Below are positions 34,475-42,058 of a stretch of DNA of 64,000 nt, piece after piece; position 1 is the first letter of the stretch; the number at the start of each line of letters is the position of its first letter. Origin of the DNA: Armatimonadota bacterium (GTDB taxonomy: Bacteria; Armatimonadota; Armatimonadia; Armatimonadales; Armatimonadaceae); the NCBI GenBank assembly GCA_026392155.1, contig JAPLCP010000145.1, positions 1 through 64,000 of the forward strand, given 5' to 3'. The notes below the pieces were generated by a model. That model was not told where the DNA came from. It searched no databases and saw nothing but the letters and a program-made list of their open reading frames with translations. The position numbers and the translations under genes were made by a program.

Positions 34475-35726
34475 GCAGAGCCTCCACTGCGTCCAGACAC
34501 TTTACCGACACGCCCTGGTTGCGCTCGATCAGGCCACGGGCTTTTTGGGCATTCTGTGCTTTTTCCTCCGGCGAGAGCGTGAGCCAGCGACACACGGCCT
34601 CCGCAAGCCCCACCGCATCCGTGACTTGCTCCCCCGCGCCTTCACTGATGGCAAGCGCGGCAATATCGCGCTGGTTGTTCATATTGGGGCCAAAGAGCGC
34701 TGGGACGCCCTGTGCCAGCGGCTGAAAGACGCTCTGACCGCCCCAGGGAGCCAGAGAGCCGCCAATAAAAGCGACATCGGCGATGGCATAAGCGCGGCCC
34801 AGCTCACCAAACGTATCGAGAATAAGAGTCGCGCCATGCTCACCTTTGCTTCGCTGCACAGAGCCAGGCAAGTGCGCCTTTACGGCTTCCACGCGCTCTA
34901 AGTGCCGAGGCGCTACGATCAGCCTTAGCTCGGGGAAGCGCTCTCGCACGCGCTTTGCGGCCTCAATAATCAGCACTTCTTCGTCGGGAATGCCATCTTT
35001 TCCATCGCGAGTCGAGCCACAGATCCAGACCAGACCGCCCTCAGGAATGCCCAGCTCCGCCCGAAGTTTTACGCGCTCCTCAATGCTGAGCATCGTCGCC
35101 GACTCATCGAACTTCGTGTTTCCAAAAGTCCGTGTGCGCTCTGGAGGCGCTCCCACTAAGCCCGCCCGGCGCGTGTCTTCGTCAGACTGCATCGCAAAGA
35201 GATCCACGCACGCGAGGCCACTCGCCATCATCCACTGCGCCTTGAGCCCACGCCGCAGGCCTTTATCGGAGATGCGCCCATTGAGCACGGCGACCTTGGC
35301 TCCCTGCCGCTTGGCAGCCTGAAGAAAGTTCGGCCAGATCTCCCACTCCATCAGCAAGACCGCATCGGGGCGCACCGCCTTCAGTGCCTGCGCCACTGCC
35401 CAGGGAAAGTCCAGCGGAAAGTAGGCCACCGCCGACGCACTGGCAATGCCTTGCGCCACCTCACGCCCACCTCGGGTAGTCGTGGTCAGGAGCAAGAACG
35501 CCTCTGGGTGCCGCTTGCGCAGCTCACGCAAGATTGGCTTGGCTGCCATCACCTCACCCACAGAGACCGCATGCACCCAGAAACGCAGCGAGCCCTCGCC
35601 TGCTTTTGTATAGCTCCCCCAGCGCTCGCGCCAATGTGCAGGGTCTTCCTTTCCCGTCGCCAGCCGGAAGGCGTAGTAGAGGAGCAACAGTGGCGAGAGA
35701 AGAAACAGCAGCAAGTTATAGATCAC
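34464..35726 (-). CDS. waaA: 3-deoxy-D-manno-octulosonic acid transferase
   Basis: The 420-aa protein has a membrane-anchoring N terminus (VIYNLLLFLLSPLLLLYYAF). GT30 motifs follow: 'WVHAVSVGEVMAAKPILREL', 'FPLDFPWAV', 'LMEWEIWPNFL' and 'FIGGSLAPWGGQSVFQPLAQGVPALFGPNM' (in part). It attaches Kdo to lipid A. The GTG at 35726 overlaps the stop of the TOPRIM-like gene (GTGA); a start 4 codons earlier is possible. Co-translation with the ATPase/TOPRIM pair is unexpected. Confidence 0.94.
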   Translation of the reverse strand: MIYNLLLFLLSPLLLLYYAFRLATGKEDPAHWRERWGSYTKAGEGSLRFWVHAVSVGEVMAAKPILRELRKRHPEAFLLLTTTTRGGREVAQGIASASAVAYFPLDFPWAVAQALKAVRPDAVLLMEWEIWPNFLQAAKRQGAKVAVLNGRISDKGLRRGLKAQWMMASGLACVDLFAMQSDEDTRRAGLVGAPPERTRTFGNTKFDESATMLSIEERVKLRAELGIPEGGLVWICGSTRDGKDGIPDEEVLIIEAAKRVRERFPELRLIVAPRHLERVEAVKAHLPGSVQRSKGEHGATLILDTFGELGRAYAIADVAFIGGSLAPWGGQSVFQPLAQGVPALFGPNMNNQRDIAALAISEGAGEQVTDAVGLAEAVCRWLTLSPEEKAQNAQKARGLIERNQGVSVKCLDAVEALLGR

Positions 35727-36346
35727 TCGTTGCCCCACCCCTGTGCTTCAAGAGTTAAGCGGACATCTTCCTGGAGACGCTGAAAAGCACTGAGGCGTAA
35801 GAGAGGGCTAAAGTCATCCGTGAGCTGTGTGATGCGCCGCATCGCCGCAGGAATTTGTTTATTGAACTCGTCAAGCCTTCGCCCTCTCTGGCCACTAGCT
35901 GTACGCAGTGCCTCACGCAACACGGTTTTAGGATCGGCCAGATTTTCGAGCTGTGCAAGCGTTGGTAGATTTAATGCCGCTCGACTATTTCGGTTTCCTG
36001 CTGCCTGTCGTAAAACGCCTATATCAAAGAGAAGCCAAGCTTCCATCATGCGTACAGGGACAACATAAATACTAGGCACTTCGACTTTTGCATCTGTGAG
36101 AGCAACCTGAATTTCTTCGTAGCGCCGAATGGGTTCTTCGCGGTCGGAGTCGCGATGAATAAAAAGTAAATCACAAGGAGCATCTTCCATAGCATTACTA
36201 ATTTTCTCTGCTAAGCCTTGCCCTCTACGATAGGCAAACTCCCCTGTAAAAATGTGCTTCGTGTGCCTTTGAATAGTCCAGTCAAGAATTGGCAGTAGTG
36301 CCGCATCCGTTGAGCCTTCCGTTAAAAAGGTGTAGCGTAGCATCAT
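35723..36346 (-). CDS. DUF4276-like (TOPRIM-related) protein, putative defence effector
   Basis: The protein has 207 aa. The opening 'LRYTFLTEGSTDAALLPIL' (E-G-x-x-D) and 'CDLLFIHRDSDREEP' (D-x-D) are the TOPRIM-style acidic pattern of DUF4276 and related nuclease domains. 'YVVPVRMMEAWLLFD' is also typical. The start at 36346 gives a 4-nt ATGA overlap with the ATPase gene, so the two proteins are co-made. ATPase plus TOPRIM pairs (OLD-like, PARIS AriA/AriB with DUF4435) act in phage defence; membership here is inference. Composition is AT-richer than the flanks. Confidence 0.8.
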   Translation of the reverse strand: MMLRYTFLTEGSTDAALLPILDWTIQRHTKHIFTGEFAYRRGQGLAEKISNAMEDAPCDLLFIHRDSDREEPIRRYEEIQVALTDAKVEVPSIYVVPVRMMEAWLLFDIGVLRQAAGNRNSRAALNLPTLAQLENLADPKTVLREALRTASGQRGRRLDEFNKQIPAAMRRITQLTDDFSPLLRLSAFQRLQEDVRLTLEAQGWGNE

Positions 36347-37770
36347 CCTAGAGTAGGGCTCCAAACAAGTTGCCCGACAGCATTGGGTTCTAAATAGGCT
36401 TGTTCTAAGGGGCGCAGATACCGCATTAACTTCCCTTTACTAATACTAGGGGTTTGTGGTTCGGCACTTGCTCGCCAGGTTCCTTCAATACAAGAGAGAC
36501 TTAGATGCTGGTAGCGCTGTCCTTCTTGCTGGCTTGAGATTAGCTCAGCAGCGAGAAGGCAATCGCTGGGAACTAGTCCAACTACTGTAGGAGAATGAGT
36601 ATTAATAATCACTTGACGTAGCGGATTGTGTTCATCAATGGGACGCGAAGTGTCCACAGCAATAGCCCGCAGCAAGTTTAGCATAGCCTCGATTCGTTCA
36701 GGATGAATACCATTCTCAGGCTCTTCCAAGCAAAGTACACCATGAAACTCAGGATCAGCCTCTAAAACGGCTAGGGCTAAAAAACGCAAAGTTCCATCCG
36801 AGAGTGCACGCGCCGAGTGCTGTGTGCCATCAGCGCCTGCTGCCCACAGAGTGAGAATATCTCGCTTGTCGTCGCGCTCGATTCCTACCTCACGAATCTC
36901 ACGTACAAGCTCGCTCACTCGCAGAGCAATACGATCATACACGGAAGTCTCATCACGCTCTCCTTCAGGCGTACGATAGCTCTGTGCAAGCCGATAGAGA
37001 GTCGCCGCGAGATGCTCACCACTTGGCGTCAAATGCCCAGGTGTATTGATCTCATCTACTTCACGCAAAGCTGTAGGCTCTAACTGCAAAAGGGACCAAG
37101 AAGACATCTCATTTCTAGCAAGAACTGCCGTTCTGTACTCCGCAGCATTTGCCAGATGAATCAGAGTTCGGGGCAACGTTCGCGCAGGACGAGGCGTTGG
37201 ACGACCACCACCAATACCGCCGCGATCTTGATGAAGACGGATCTCAATTTCCCCGTTTGCATTCTCAAGTGTAGAAATCAAGGGATCAGTACGTCGACCA
37301 TTAATTACCGAATCACGCCAGCTTTTTGAAGGCTTAAAGGGCAAATTTACTCTAGCATCACTTTTATTGATATGAACTAAAGACTCGTACTTCACCTCAA
37401 GGCTACTGTCTATTTCGCGGTAACCCAGCTCTAACGTGTAACGCAAAAAAGTCATGCTGGCAACGGCACGCTGTCCCAAATCATCGTCTCCCTCTTTAGG
37501 GACGATCATTTCTGCCTCAAAGTACATTGTTTGTGCATATTGGTTTCCGAATCGATGGAAGAGCGAGCGTGCATCTGGCCTTCGATTGTCTCGTACAGAC
37601 TTAGCAGCCCCAAGCAAAGTGTCGCTTGCCAAAGCACTTAAGAATCGTATGGCATCGAAGAGGTTCGACTTTCCTACTCCATTTGCTCCCGCGATACAGG
37701 TGAAAGCCCCAAAGCGTACATCCACGTCCACAAGATTTTTAAAACCACGTACCTTTAGCCTTGTTAGCAT
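36343..37770 (-). CDS. AAA_15/AAA_21-type ATPase, putative defence sensor
   Basis: The protein has 475 aa with an OLD/RecF-like ABC ATPase core. The N-terminal 'LTRLKVRGFKNLVDVDVRFG' and Walker A 'GANGVGKSN' lie near residues 28-36. The signature is 'ALSDGTLRFLAL', Walker B is 'VLCLEEPENGIHP', and the switch His is in 'IINTHSPTVV'. There is no TOPRIM in the same chain; it is the next gene, overlapping by 4 nt. Sampled lines are near 45% GC against about 70% in the neighbouring tsaD, hinting at transfer. TACAAT ends 6 nt before the ATG. Confidence 0.88.
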   Translation of the reverse strand: MLTRLKVRGFKNLVDVDVRFGAFTCIAGANGVGKSNLFDAIRFLSALASDTLLGAAKSVRDNRRPDARSLFHRFGNQYAQTMYFEAEMIVPKEGDDDLGQRAVASMTFLRYTLELGYREIDSSLEVKYESLVHINKSDARVNLPFKPSKSWRDSVINGRRTDPLISTLENANGEIEIRLHQDRGGIGGGRPTPRPARTLPRTLIHLANAAEYRTAVLARNEMSSWSLLQLEPTALREVDEINTPGHLTPSGEHLAATLYRLAQSYRTPEGERDETSVYDRIALRVSELVREIREVGIERDDKRDILTLWAAGADGTQHSARALSDGTLRFLALAVLEADPEFHGVLCLEEPENGIHPERIEAMLNLLRAIAVDTSRPIDEHNPLRQVIINTHSPTVVGLVPSDCLLAAELISSQQEGQRYQHLSLSCIEGTWRASAEPQTPSISKGKLMRYLRPLEQAYLEPNAVGQLVWSPTLG

Positions 37771-37774
37771 AGAC

Positions 37775-38824
37775 CTATTGTACTCCTGCCAGTGGTTCGG
37801 AGGCGCGTGTCTCGAAGTCTAAGTTGGCGGTACGGCCATTTTGTAGGTGCCAGTAGCCTGCGCAGGCGATCATGGCGGCGTTGTCGGTGCACAGGGCGAC
37901 GGGAGGATAGAACAGCGCGAGCCCCGCCTTGTCGCAGCGCTCCTGCATGACGTCCCGCAGGCGCGTGTTGGCGGAGACGCCGCCCGCCAGCAAGACGCGC
38001 TCCACACCCAGCTCTTTTGCGGCCAGAATAGTCTTCTTGCTGAGCACATCCACCACGGCCTCTTGGAAGCTCGCAGCAATGTCGGAGATGCTCGGCAGAT
38101 TCTCACCTTGTAGGGCGTAGCGCACCGAGGTCTTGAGGCCCGAGAAGCTAAACTCATGGGTGCCTTGGAGCAGGGCTCGGGGAAACGTGATGGCTTTGGG
38201 GTTGCCGCCTTCTGCTGCTTTCTGCACGGCTGGCCCGCCGGGATAGCCAAGGCCCATCAGTCGGGCACACTTATCAAACGCCTCGCCCGCCGCGTCGTCG
38301 CGCGTGCGGCCTAGTAGCACATAGTCGCTATGCCCACGCAGGTGAAACAAGTCCGTATGCCCGCCACTCACGACTAAGGCGACGGCTGGGTAATCTACCT
38401 GTACACTGGCTCCCCCCCCCGCCCCCGCACCCAGAGGGTACCCGGGGGGAGCCAGTGTATGCAGCCAGTTGGCGTAGAGATGCGCCTCGATATGGTGCAC
38501 GGGCACGACGGGCTTTTTCAGCGCCATTCCGAGCGCTTTGGCCGCCGATGTTCCGACCAGAAGTGCGCCGAGTAGTCCCGGACGGTTGGTCACGGCGATG
38601 GCGTCAATGTCAGCCCAAGTGCATCCTGCCTCGGTAAGTGCCTGACGAAAGACGGGAATCAGCACTTCGACATGGCGGCGGCTCGCCAGCTCAGGGACAA
38701 CGCCACCGTAGAGCGCGTGCTCTTCCATCTGCGAGGCCACGATATTGGAGAGCAGCACCCGCCCGTCTTTTACCACTGCCGCGCTCGTTTCGTCGCAGCT
38801 TGTCTCGATTCCAAAAACAATCAC
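37775..38824 (-). CDS. tsaD: tRNA N6-threonylcarbamoyladenosine transferase
   Basis: The 349-aa protein is the catalytic subunit for t6A37 on ANN-decoding tRNAs. It has 'IETSCDETSAAVV', the metal motif 'VPVHHIEAHLYANW', 'LVVSGGHTDL', 'GEAFDKCARLMGLGYPGG' and 'LAGGVSANTRLR'. The GTG start at 38824 is supported by TACAAT 7 nt upstream; the longer frame has no homology. About 20 extra Gly/Ala/Pro-rich residues sit between 'ANWLHT' and 'VALVVSGGHT', encoded by an inserted palindrome. It forms part of a long minus-strand gene run. Confidence 0.95.
   Translation of the reverse strand: MIVFGIETSCDETSAAVVKDGRVLLSNIVASQMEEHALYGGVVPELASRRHVEVLIPVFRQALTEAGCTWADIDAIAVTNRPGLLGALLVGTSAAKALGMALKKPVVPVHHIEAHLYANWLHTLAPPGYPLGAGAGGGASVQVDYPAVALVVSGGHTDLFHLRGHSDYVLLGRTRDDAAGEAFDKCARLMGLGYPGGPAVQKAAEGGNPKAITFPRALLQGTHEFSFSGLKTSVRYALQGENLPSISDIAASFQEAVVDVLSKKTILAAKELGVERVLLAGGVSANTRLRDVMQERCDKAGLALFYPPVALCTDNAAMIACAGYWHLQNGRTANLDFETRASEPLAGVQ
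37777..37782 (-). promoter_or_regulatory. TACAAT -10 of the ATPase gene, touching the tsaD stop
   Basis: The sequence reads GTACAATAG: the tsaD stop TAG shares its T with the last base of the hexamer. Spacing to the ATG is 6 nt. The cassette therefore has its own promoter inside the tsaD end. Confidence 0.5.
38402..38459. repeat. Perfect-arm palindromic element inside tsaD
   Basis: Arms of 16 bp (TACACTGGCTCCCCCC at 38402-38417 and its exact complement at 38444-38459) flank a 26-bp C/G-rich loop. It is translated as a flexible loop of TsaD. It looks like a small palindromic mobile element tolerated in frame. Confidence 0.75.
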
Positions 38825-38829
38825 AAGCT

Positions 38830-39459
38830 CTATTGTAGCCGACGACGTGCCAGAAGTGTCCCGCCGACGATCAGGCTGGGGGCGAGAAAGAGCCCAACAA
38901 AGGGGACGAGGGAGAGAAGCCCTGCGGCGAAAGCGAAAGTGAGGGTGTGGGCATCGGGCTTTTTGAGGAGCAGCCTCGCCTGTGGCCCCAGAGTCGTGCC
39001 ACGTCGCAGAAACGCGGGCGAGGTGTAGTCCAGCAAGCTCACCAGTCCCGCTCCAAGAACCCCCGCGATTGGCCCCAGAGCGGCTCCTAAAGCGAAGGCA
39101 AGGAGACAGATCGCGCCATTGAGTAGCAACCGCTTGCACGTATCGCCAAAGAGCTGCCAGAAATTTAGGGGGCAGACGGGAACTTCTCCCCCCAGCAAGC
39201 ACTCCGTCTCCCGGCTCAGCGGATCGAAGACCAGCCCGAGAAAGCTGCTGCTCAGCAGGTAGAACGCAAAGGGGAAGAGCACCAGATAGAGAAGAAAAGC
39301 GGCAACGCGGGCTCCTTCTTCTAGTCCCGCTCCGTAGCGCTGCCAGCCGATCCAGCCTAGGATGACATAGAGCACCGAGGCGACGAGCCCTGGAACCATC
39401 GCGAGAGGCCAGAGGCGCGGGTGCTTGAGGAGAAATCCAATTCCTTTTAGGGCGTCCAT
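38830..39459 (-). CDS. EI24/CysZ-like membrane protein
   Basis: The 209-aa protein has four to five membrane helices. The start 'MDALKGIGFLLKHPRLWPLAMVPGLV', the central 'LGLVFDPLSRETECLLGG' and the late 'LLKKPDAHTLTFAFAAGLLSLVPFVGLFLAP' region fit the EI24 domain, shared with the sulfate transporter CysZ. No cysteine-synthesis genes are near, so sulfate transport is not established. It starts just after the terminator of the sigma-factor operon. Confidence 0.85.
   Translation of the reverse strand: MDALKGIGFLLKHPRLWPLAMVPGLVASVLYVILGWIGWQRYGAGLEEGARVAAFLLYLVLFPFAFYLLSSSFLGLVFDPLSRETECLLGGEVPVCPLNFWQLFGDTCKRLLLNGAICLLAFALGAALGPIAGVLGAGLVSLLDYTSPAFLRRGTTLGPQARLLLKKPDAHTLTFAFAAGLLSLVPFVGLFLAPSLIVGGTLLARRRLQ
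38832..38837 (-). promoter_or_regulatory. TACAAT -10 of tsaD
   Basis: The hexamer ends 7 nt before the tsaD GTG and shares a base with the TAG stop of the upstream EI24 gene. Confidence 0.5.
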
Positions 39460-39462
39460 TAC

Positions 39463-39502
39463 AAAATAAGACAGCCGCGCCCCCTTGCGGTTGCGCGGCT
39501 GT
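39463..39502 (-). terminator. Intrinsic terminator after the sigma-factor gene
   Basis: On the minus strand a perfect 10-bp stem (ACAGCCGCGC/GCGCGGCTGT, loop 12 nt) is followed by CTTATTTTG. It lies about 20 nt after the sigma-factor stop and marks the operon end. Confidence 0.8.
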
Positions 39503-39522
39503 TGAAGGATTCACTCTCTTCG

Positions 39523-40224
39523 TTAAGCGAAGGCGAAGCGGCCTGCGTCGGCATGCTCTTTGAGGCGCTTGAGGCCACGCTCGGCCTGCTTGCGCACACA
39601 CGCGGCATTGGTGCCCAGCTCCTCGGCGATCTCATCGTGGCTGGCTCCCTCGGCACGGCGAAGAACGACCAGTGCCTCGTTGGGCTTGAGTAGCTTGAGG
39701 AGCGCCTCGCGGATCGCTCGCTGCTGAATCCGCGCGATTACGCAGTCCTCGACGCGGGTCTCTAGGTCTACGATATCGCGGGTCTCCCCCTCTTCGGTAT
39801 CATCGAGTGAGAGCGCCTGCTTGTCTTGGCCACGGCGAATTAAGTGGCGCTGGCGGTCGATGAGCAGGTTGGTCGCGATCCGGGCGATGTAGGCTCCGGT
39901 GGGCTCTGTGCTGGCTGGGCTCTGGAGCAGACGGATCACCACTTCCTGGGTGAGATCTTCTAGCTCGTTGGCCAGAAGCGTCCGTGCCTGTCGCGCGAGC
40001 GTCGCCGCGCAGAGTGTCTTAACCTGGCGGCGTAGCTGCTCACCTGCAAGATCACGCTCGCGCTTGGTGCTTTCGGTGCTACGGACGACCGCAAGTAGCT
40101 CTTTATTGGTCTGCCGCTTCGGTGCGGCTGGGGCTGTCGCTGTGATGGCGGGGGCAGGTTTAGGGCTGACCTCGTCGTGCCATGCTTTTAGTCCCTGGAG
40201 TGCATTTAGCGCCTGTACATTCAT
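39523..40224 (-). CDS. Sigma-70-family (ECF-like) RNA polymerase sigma factor
   Basis: The protein has 233 aa. A Pro/Ala-rich N-terminal extension of about 40 residues precedes region 2 ('ANELEDLTQEVVIRLL...YIARIATNLLIDRQRH') and region 4 ('LKPNEALVVLRRAEGASHDEIAEELGTNAACVRKQAERGLKRLK', in part). There is no sigma region 1.1 or 3. AGAAGG lies upstream of the ATG. It is the last gene of an operon with a TPR protein and a tiny exported peptide; no classical anti-sigma factor adjoins. Confidence 0.92.
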   Translation of the reverse strand: MNVQALNALQGLKAWHDEVSPKPAPAITATAPAAPKRQTNKELLAVVRSTESTKRERDLAGEQLRRQVKTLCAATLARQARTLLANELEDLTQEVVIRLLQSPASTEPTGAYIARIATNLLIDRQRHLIRRGQDKQALSLDDTEEGETRDIVDLETRVEDCVIARIQQRAIREALLKLLKPNEALVVLRRAEGASHDEIAEELGTNAACVRKQAERGLKRLKEHADAGRFAFA

Positions 40225-40276
40225 TGTATTTAGCCTTCTCTCTGGATCTTAGAATCTTTAGCTACAAAAGAAACGA

Positions 40277-40390
40277 CTACCCGCCACCCTTGGTTGGTGG
40301 AGGGGGGGAGGTCACATCGGCATGAGCAGACGGAATCATAGTGATAGCCAGCAACAGTGCGGCAGCGATCAGACTTGCAACTTTTTTCAT
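40277..40390 (-). CDS. 37-aa exported micro-peptide
   Basis: The frame begins with an ATG that overlaps the stop of the TPR gene (ATGA) and has GGGAGA upstream. The product starts MKKVASLIAAALLLAITM and ends the signal region at 'PSAHA', giving a textbook signal peptide with an A-x-A site after residue 24. The predicted mature part is only DVTSPPPPTKGGG (13 residues). The sigma-factor gene begins 52 nt later. The size, export signal and place between a TPR protein and a sigma factor suggest an extracellular signal, but function is unproven. Confidence 0.7.
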   Translation of the reverse strand: MKKVASLIAAALLLAITMIPSAHADVTSPPPPTKGGG

Positions 40391-41094
40391 TTATTTTCTC
40401 CCAAAAACAGACGTAGTGAAGAATACTTCGCCACATACTCTGCTAAAACCTCCTGCGACGGTGCGGCTTTTTCCACACGTCGCCAGAGGCGTTGCGCGCT
40501 CTCTTTTTCTCCCAGCTCCAGCTTCACATAGGTCCAAGGGCAGAGCAGCTCAAGTCGCTCGTGCTCCGCTAGCGCGTTGGCTAGCTCATACTCTCCCTCT
40601 GCCAGTTTTAGGTAGGCCCGATCTCCTGTGCGACGGTAGCGCACCAAACGGGTGTAGCCCAGGTTCTGCCGCAAGATGCTTGCCACCTCACGGGTCAGCC
40701 ACTCCCCATCGGGCTCGATCGCACAGAGCCGAACGAAGATTCCCTCGGCCTTCTCAATGCTCTCTGCGGTATTGTCCATTAAACAAACAATCGCCAGCTC
40801 CACCCAGACCCGGAAGTAGAGCGGATCGTGCTCCAGAGCCTCTTCGTAGAACCGCATCGCCGCAACGGCGTCTTTGTCCTCGTGGAGCGCTCGGTAGCCC
40901 TCACGGTAGCACTCCAGAGCCGCTACATTGTCCGAGTGATCGGGCCAGATCGTCCCCTGGGTTCGCTGCCCAATCAGTAAAACGGGAAAGCGCTCGTGAA
41001 AAGCCGCCGAGAGGGGCTCCTCCTCTGCCTGCCCTTCCGGGAACAGGCGGGGAAGGGCGGTTAGGTTTTCGTCCACACTCACAGCGCTCTTCAT
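40387..41094 (-). CDS. TPR-like protein upstream of the micro-peptide and sigma factor
   Basis: The 235-aa soluble helical protein has TPR-like units ('AALECYREGYRALHEDKDAVAAMRFYEEALEHDP', 'VWVELAIVCLMDNT', 'YLKLAEGEYELANALAEHERLEL', in parts). CAGGA lies about 6 nt before the ATG. It overlaps the micro-peptide by 4 nt. TPR proteins can bind peptides, as in RRNPP-type receptors, but no DNA-binding domain is visible, so a receptor role is only a hypothesis. Upstream is a 91-bp gap to the divergent hisG. Confidence 0.8.
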   Translation of the reverse strand: MKSAVSVDENLTALPRLFPEGQAEEEPLSAAFHERFPVLLIGQRTQGTIWPDHSDNVAALECYREGYRALHEDKDAVAAMRFYEEALEHDPLYFRVWVELAIVCLMDNTAESIEKAEGIFVRLCAIEPDGEWLTREVASILRQNLGYTRLVRYRRTGDRAYLKLAEGEYELANALAEHERLELLCPWTYVKLELGEKESAQRLWRRVEKAAPSQEVLAEYVAKYSSLRLFLGENK

Positions 41095-41185
41095 TGCTTT
41101 CCTGATTGGTTAGACGTCAGGCGAGTAGGAAATGTGACAGAACTTAAAAATTATTTTTTCAGGCCGCGATATACTGACCGACGAT

Positions 41186-42058
41186 ATGAAATTGAAGCTT
41201 GGCTTGCCTAAAGGCAGCCTACAAGAAGCCACTTTTAAGCTCTTCGCGCAGGCCGGTTGGAGCGTGCGTGTGGACTCCCGCTCCTACCATCCCGTGATAG
41301 ATGACCCAGAGATCGAGGCGATTCTGATGCGTCCTCAGGAGATCCCGCGCTACCTAGAGGACGGTGTGATTGATGCGGGCCTCACGGGCTGGGACTGGAT
41401 CAAGGACAACGGCGTAGACGTAAAAGAGGTCTGTGAGCTGACGTACTCGAAGGCGACGCGCAACGCGATGCGCATTGTCCTAGCCGTTGCCGCCGACTCG
41501 GAGATTCACTCCGTCAAAGATCTAGAGGGTAAGCGCCTCGCCACCGAGTACGTGCGTCTGACGAATAAGTGGCTGGAAGAAAACGGTGTCGCGGCCCATG
41601 TGGAGTTTAGCTGGGGCGCGGACGAGATGAAAGTCCCGCAGCTCGTGGACGCGATTGTCGTCAACACCGAGACCGGCTCTAGCCTCAAGGCCCATAAGCT
41701 GCGCATCGTCGGCGACCCGATCCTCACGTCCACCACGCGCTTTGTTGCCAATCATGCCGCCTGGACAGACCCTGAGAAGCGTGCCAAGATCGAGAGCATG
41801 GCGATGCTGCTCACCGGCGCTCTGAATGCCGGAGCCCTGGTCGGACTCAAGCTCAATGTCGCCAAAGACGACTTCGATGCCGTGATCGCCCAGCTTCCTG
41901 CCCTCAAGAAGCCCACCGTCAGCCCCCTCTGGGGCGATGAGGGTTTTGCCGTGGAGATCATCATTGAGGAGCACCTAGCCCGCGAGCTTATCCCACGCCT
42001 CAAGCGCGCCGGTGCCAGCGGCCTCGTCGAGTACCCTCTCAATAAAGTCGTCTACTAA
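41186..42058 (+). CDS. hisG: ATP phosphoribosyltransferase (long form)
   Basis: The 290-aa protein catalyses the first step of histidine synthesis. 'MKLKLGLPKGSLQEATFKLFAQAGW', 'AGLTGWDWI', 'ATEYVRLTNKWLEENG' and 'LVDAIVVNTETGSSLKAHKLRIV' are conserved. The C-terminal about 75 residues form the ACT-like regulatory domain of the HisG_L type, so it should be inhibited by histidine and not need HisZ. TATACT lies 10 nt before the ATG, predicting a leader of only a few bases. The 3' end overlaps the SDR gene by 4 nt. Confidence 0.96.
   Translation: MKLKLGLPKGSLQEATFKLFAQAGWSVRVDSRSYHPVIDDPEIEAILMRPQEIPRYLEDGVIDAGLTGWDWIKDNGVDVKEVCELTYSKATRNAMRIVLAVAADSEIHSVKDLEGKRLATEYVRLTNKWLEENGVAAHVEFSWGADEMKVPQLVDAIVVNTETGSSLKAHKLRIVGDPILTSTTRFVANHAAWTDPEKRAKIESMAMLLTGALNAGALVGLKLNVAKDDFDAVIAQLPALKKPTVSPLWGDEGFAVEIIIEEHLARELIPRLKRAGASGLVEYPLNKVVY

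Noticed and set aside
38825-39601. N-terminal extension of the tsaD frame by 259 codons
   Set aside because: The extension is antisense-like, Arg/Pro-rich sequence overlapping the EI24 gene on the same strand in another frame. The TsaD family begins at the GTG at 38824.
40230-40436. 68-codon minus-strand frame over the micro-peptide
   Set aside because: Its product is Cys-rich and irregular with no signal or motif. The overlapping 37-aa frame has a signal peptide, ribosome site and ATGA coupling.
40341-41105. 254-codon plus-strand frame
   Set aside because: It is the complement of the TPR gene and micro-peptide, and its Arg/Pro/Ser-rich composition is typical of a shadow frame.
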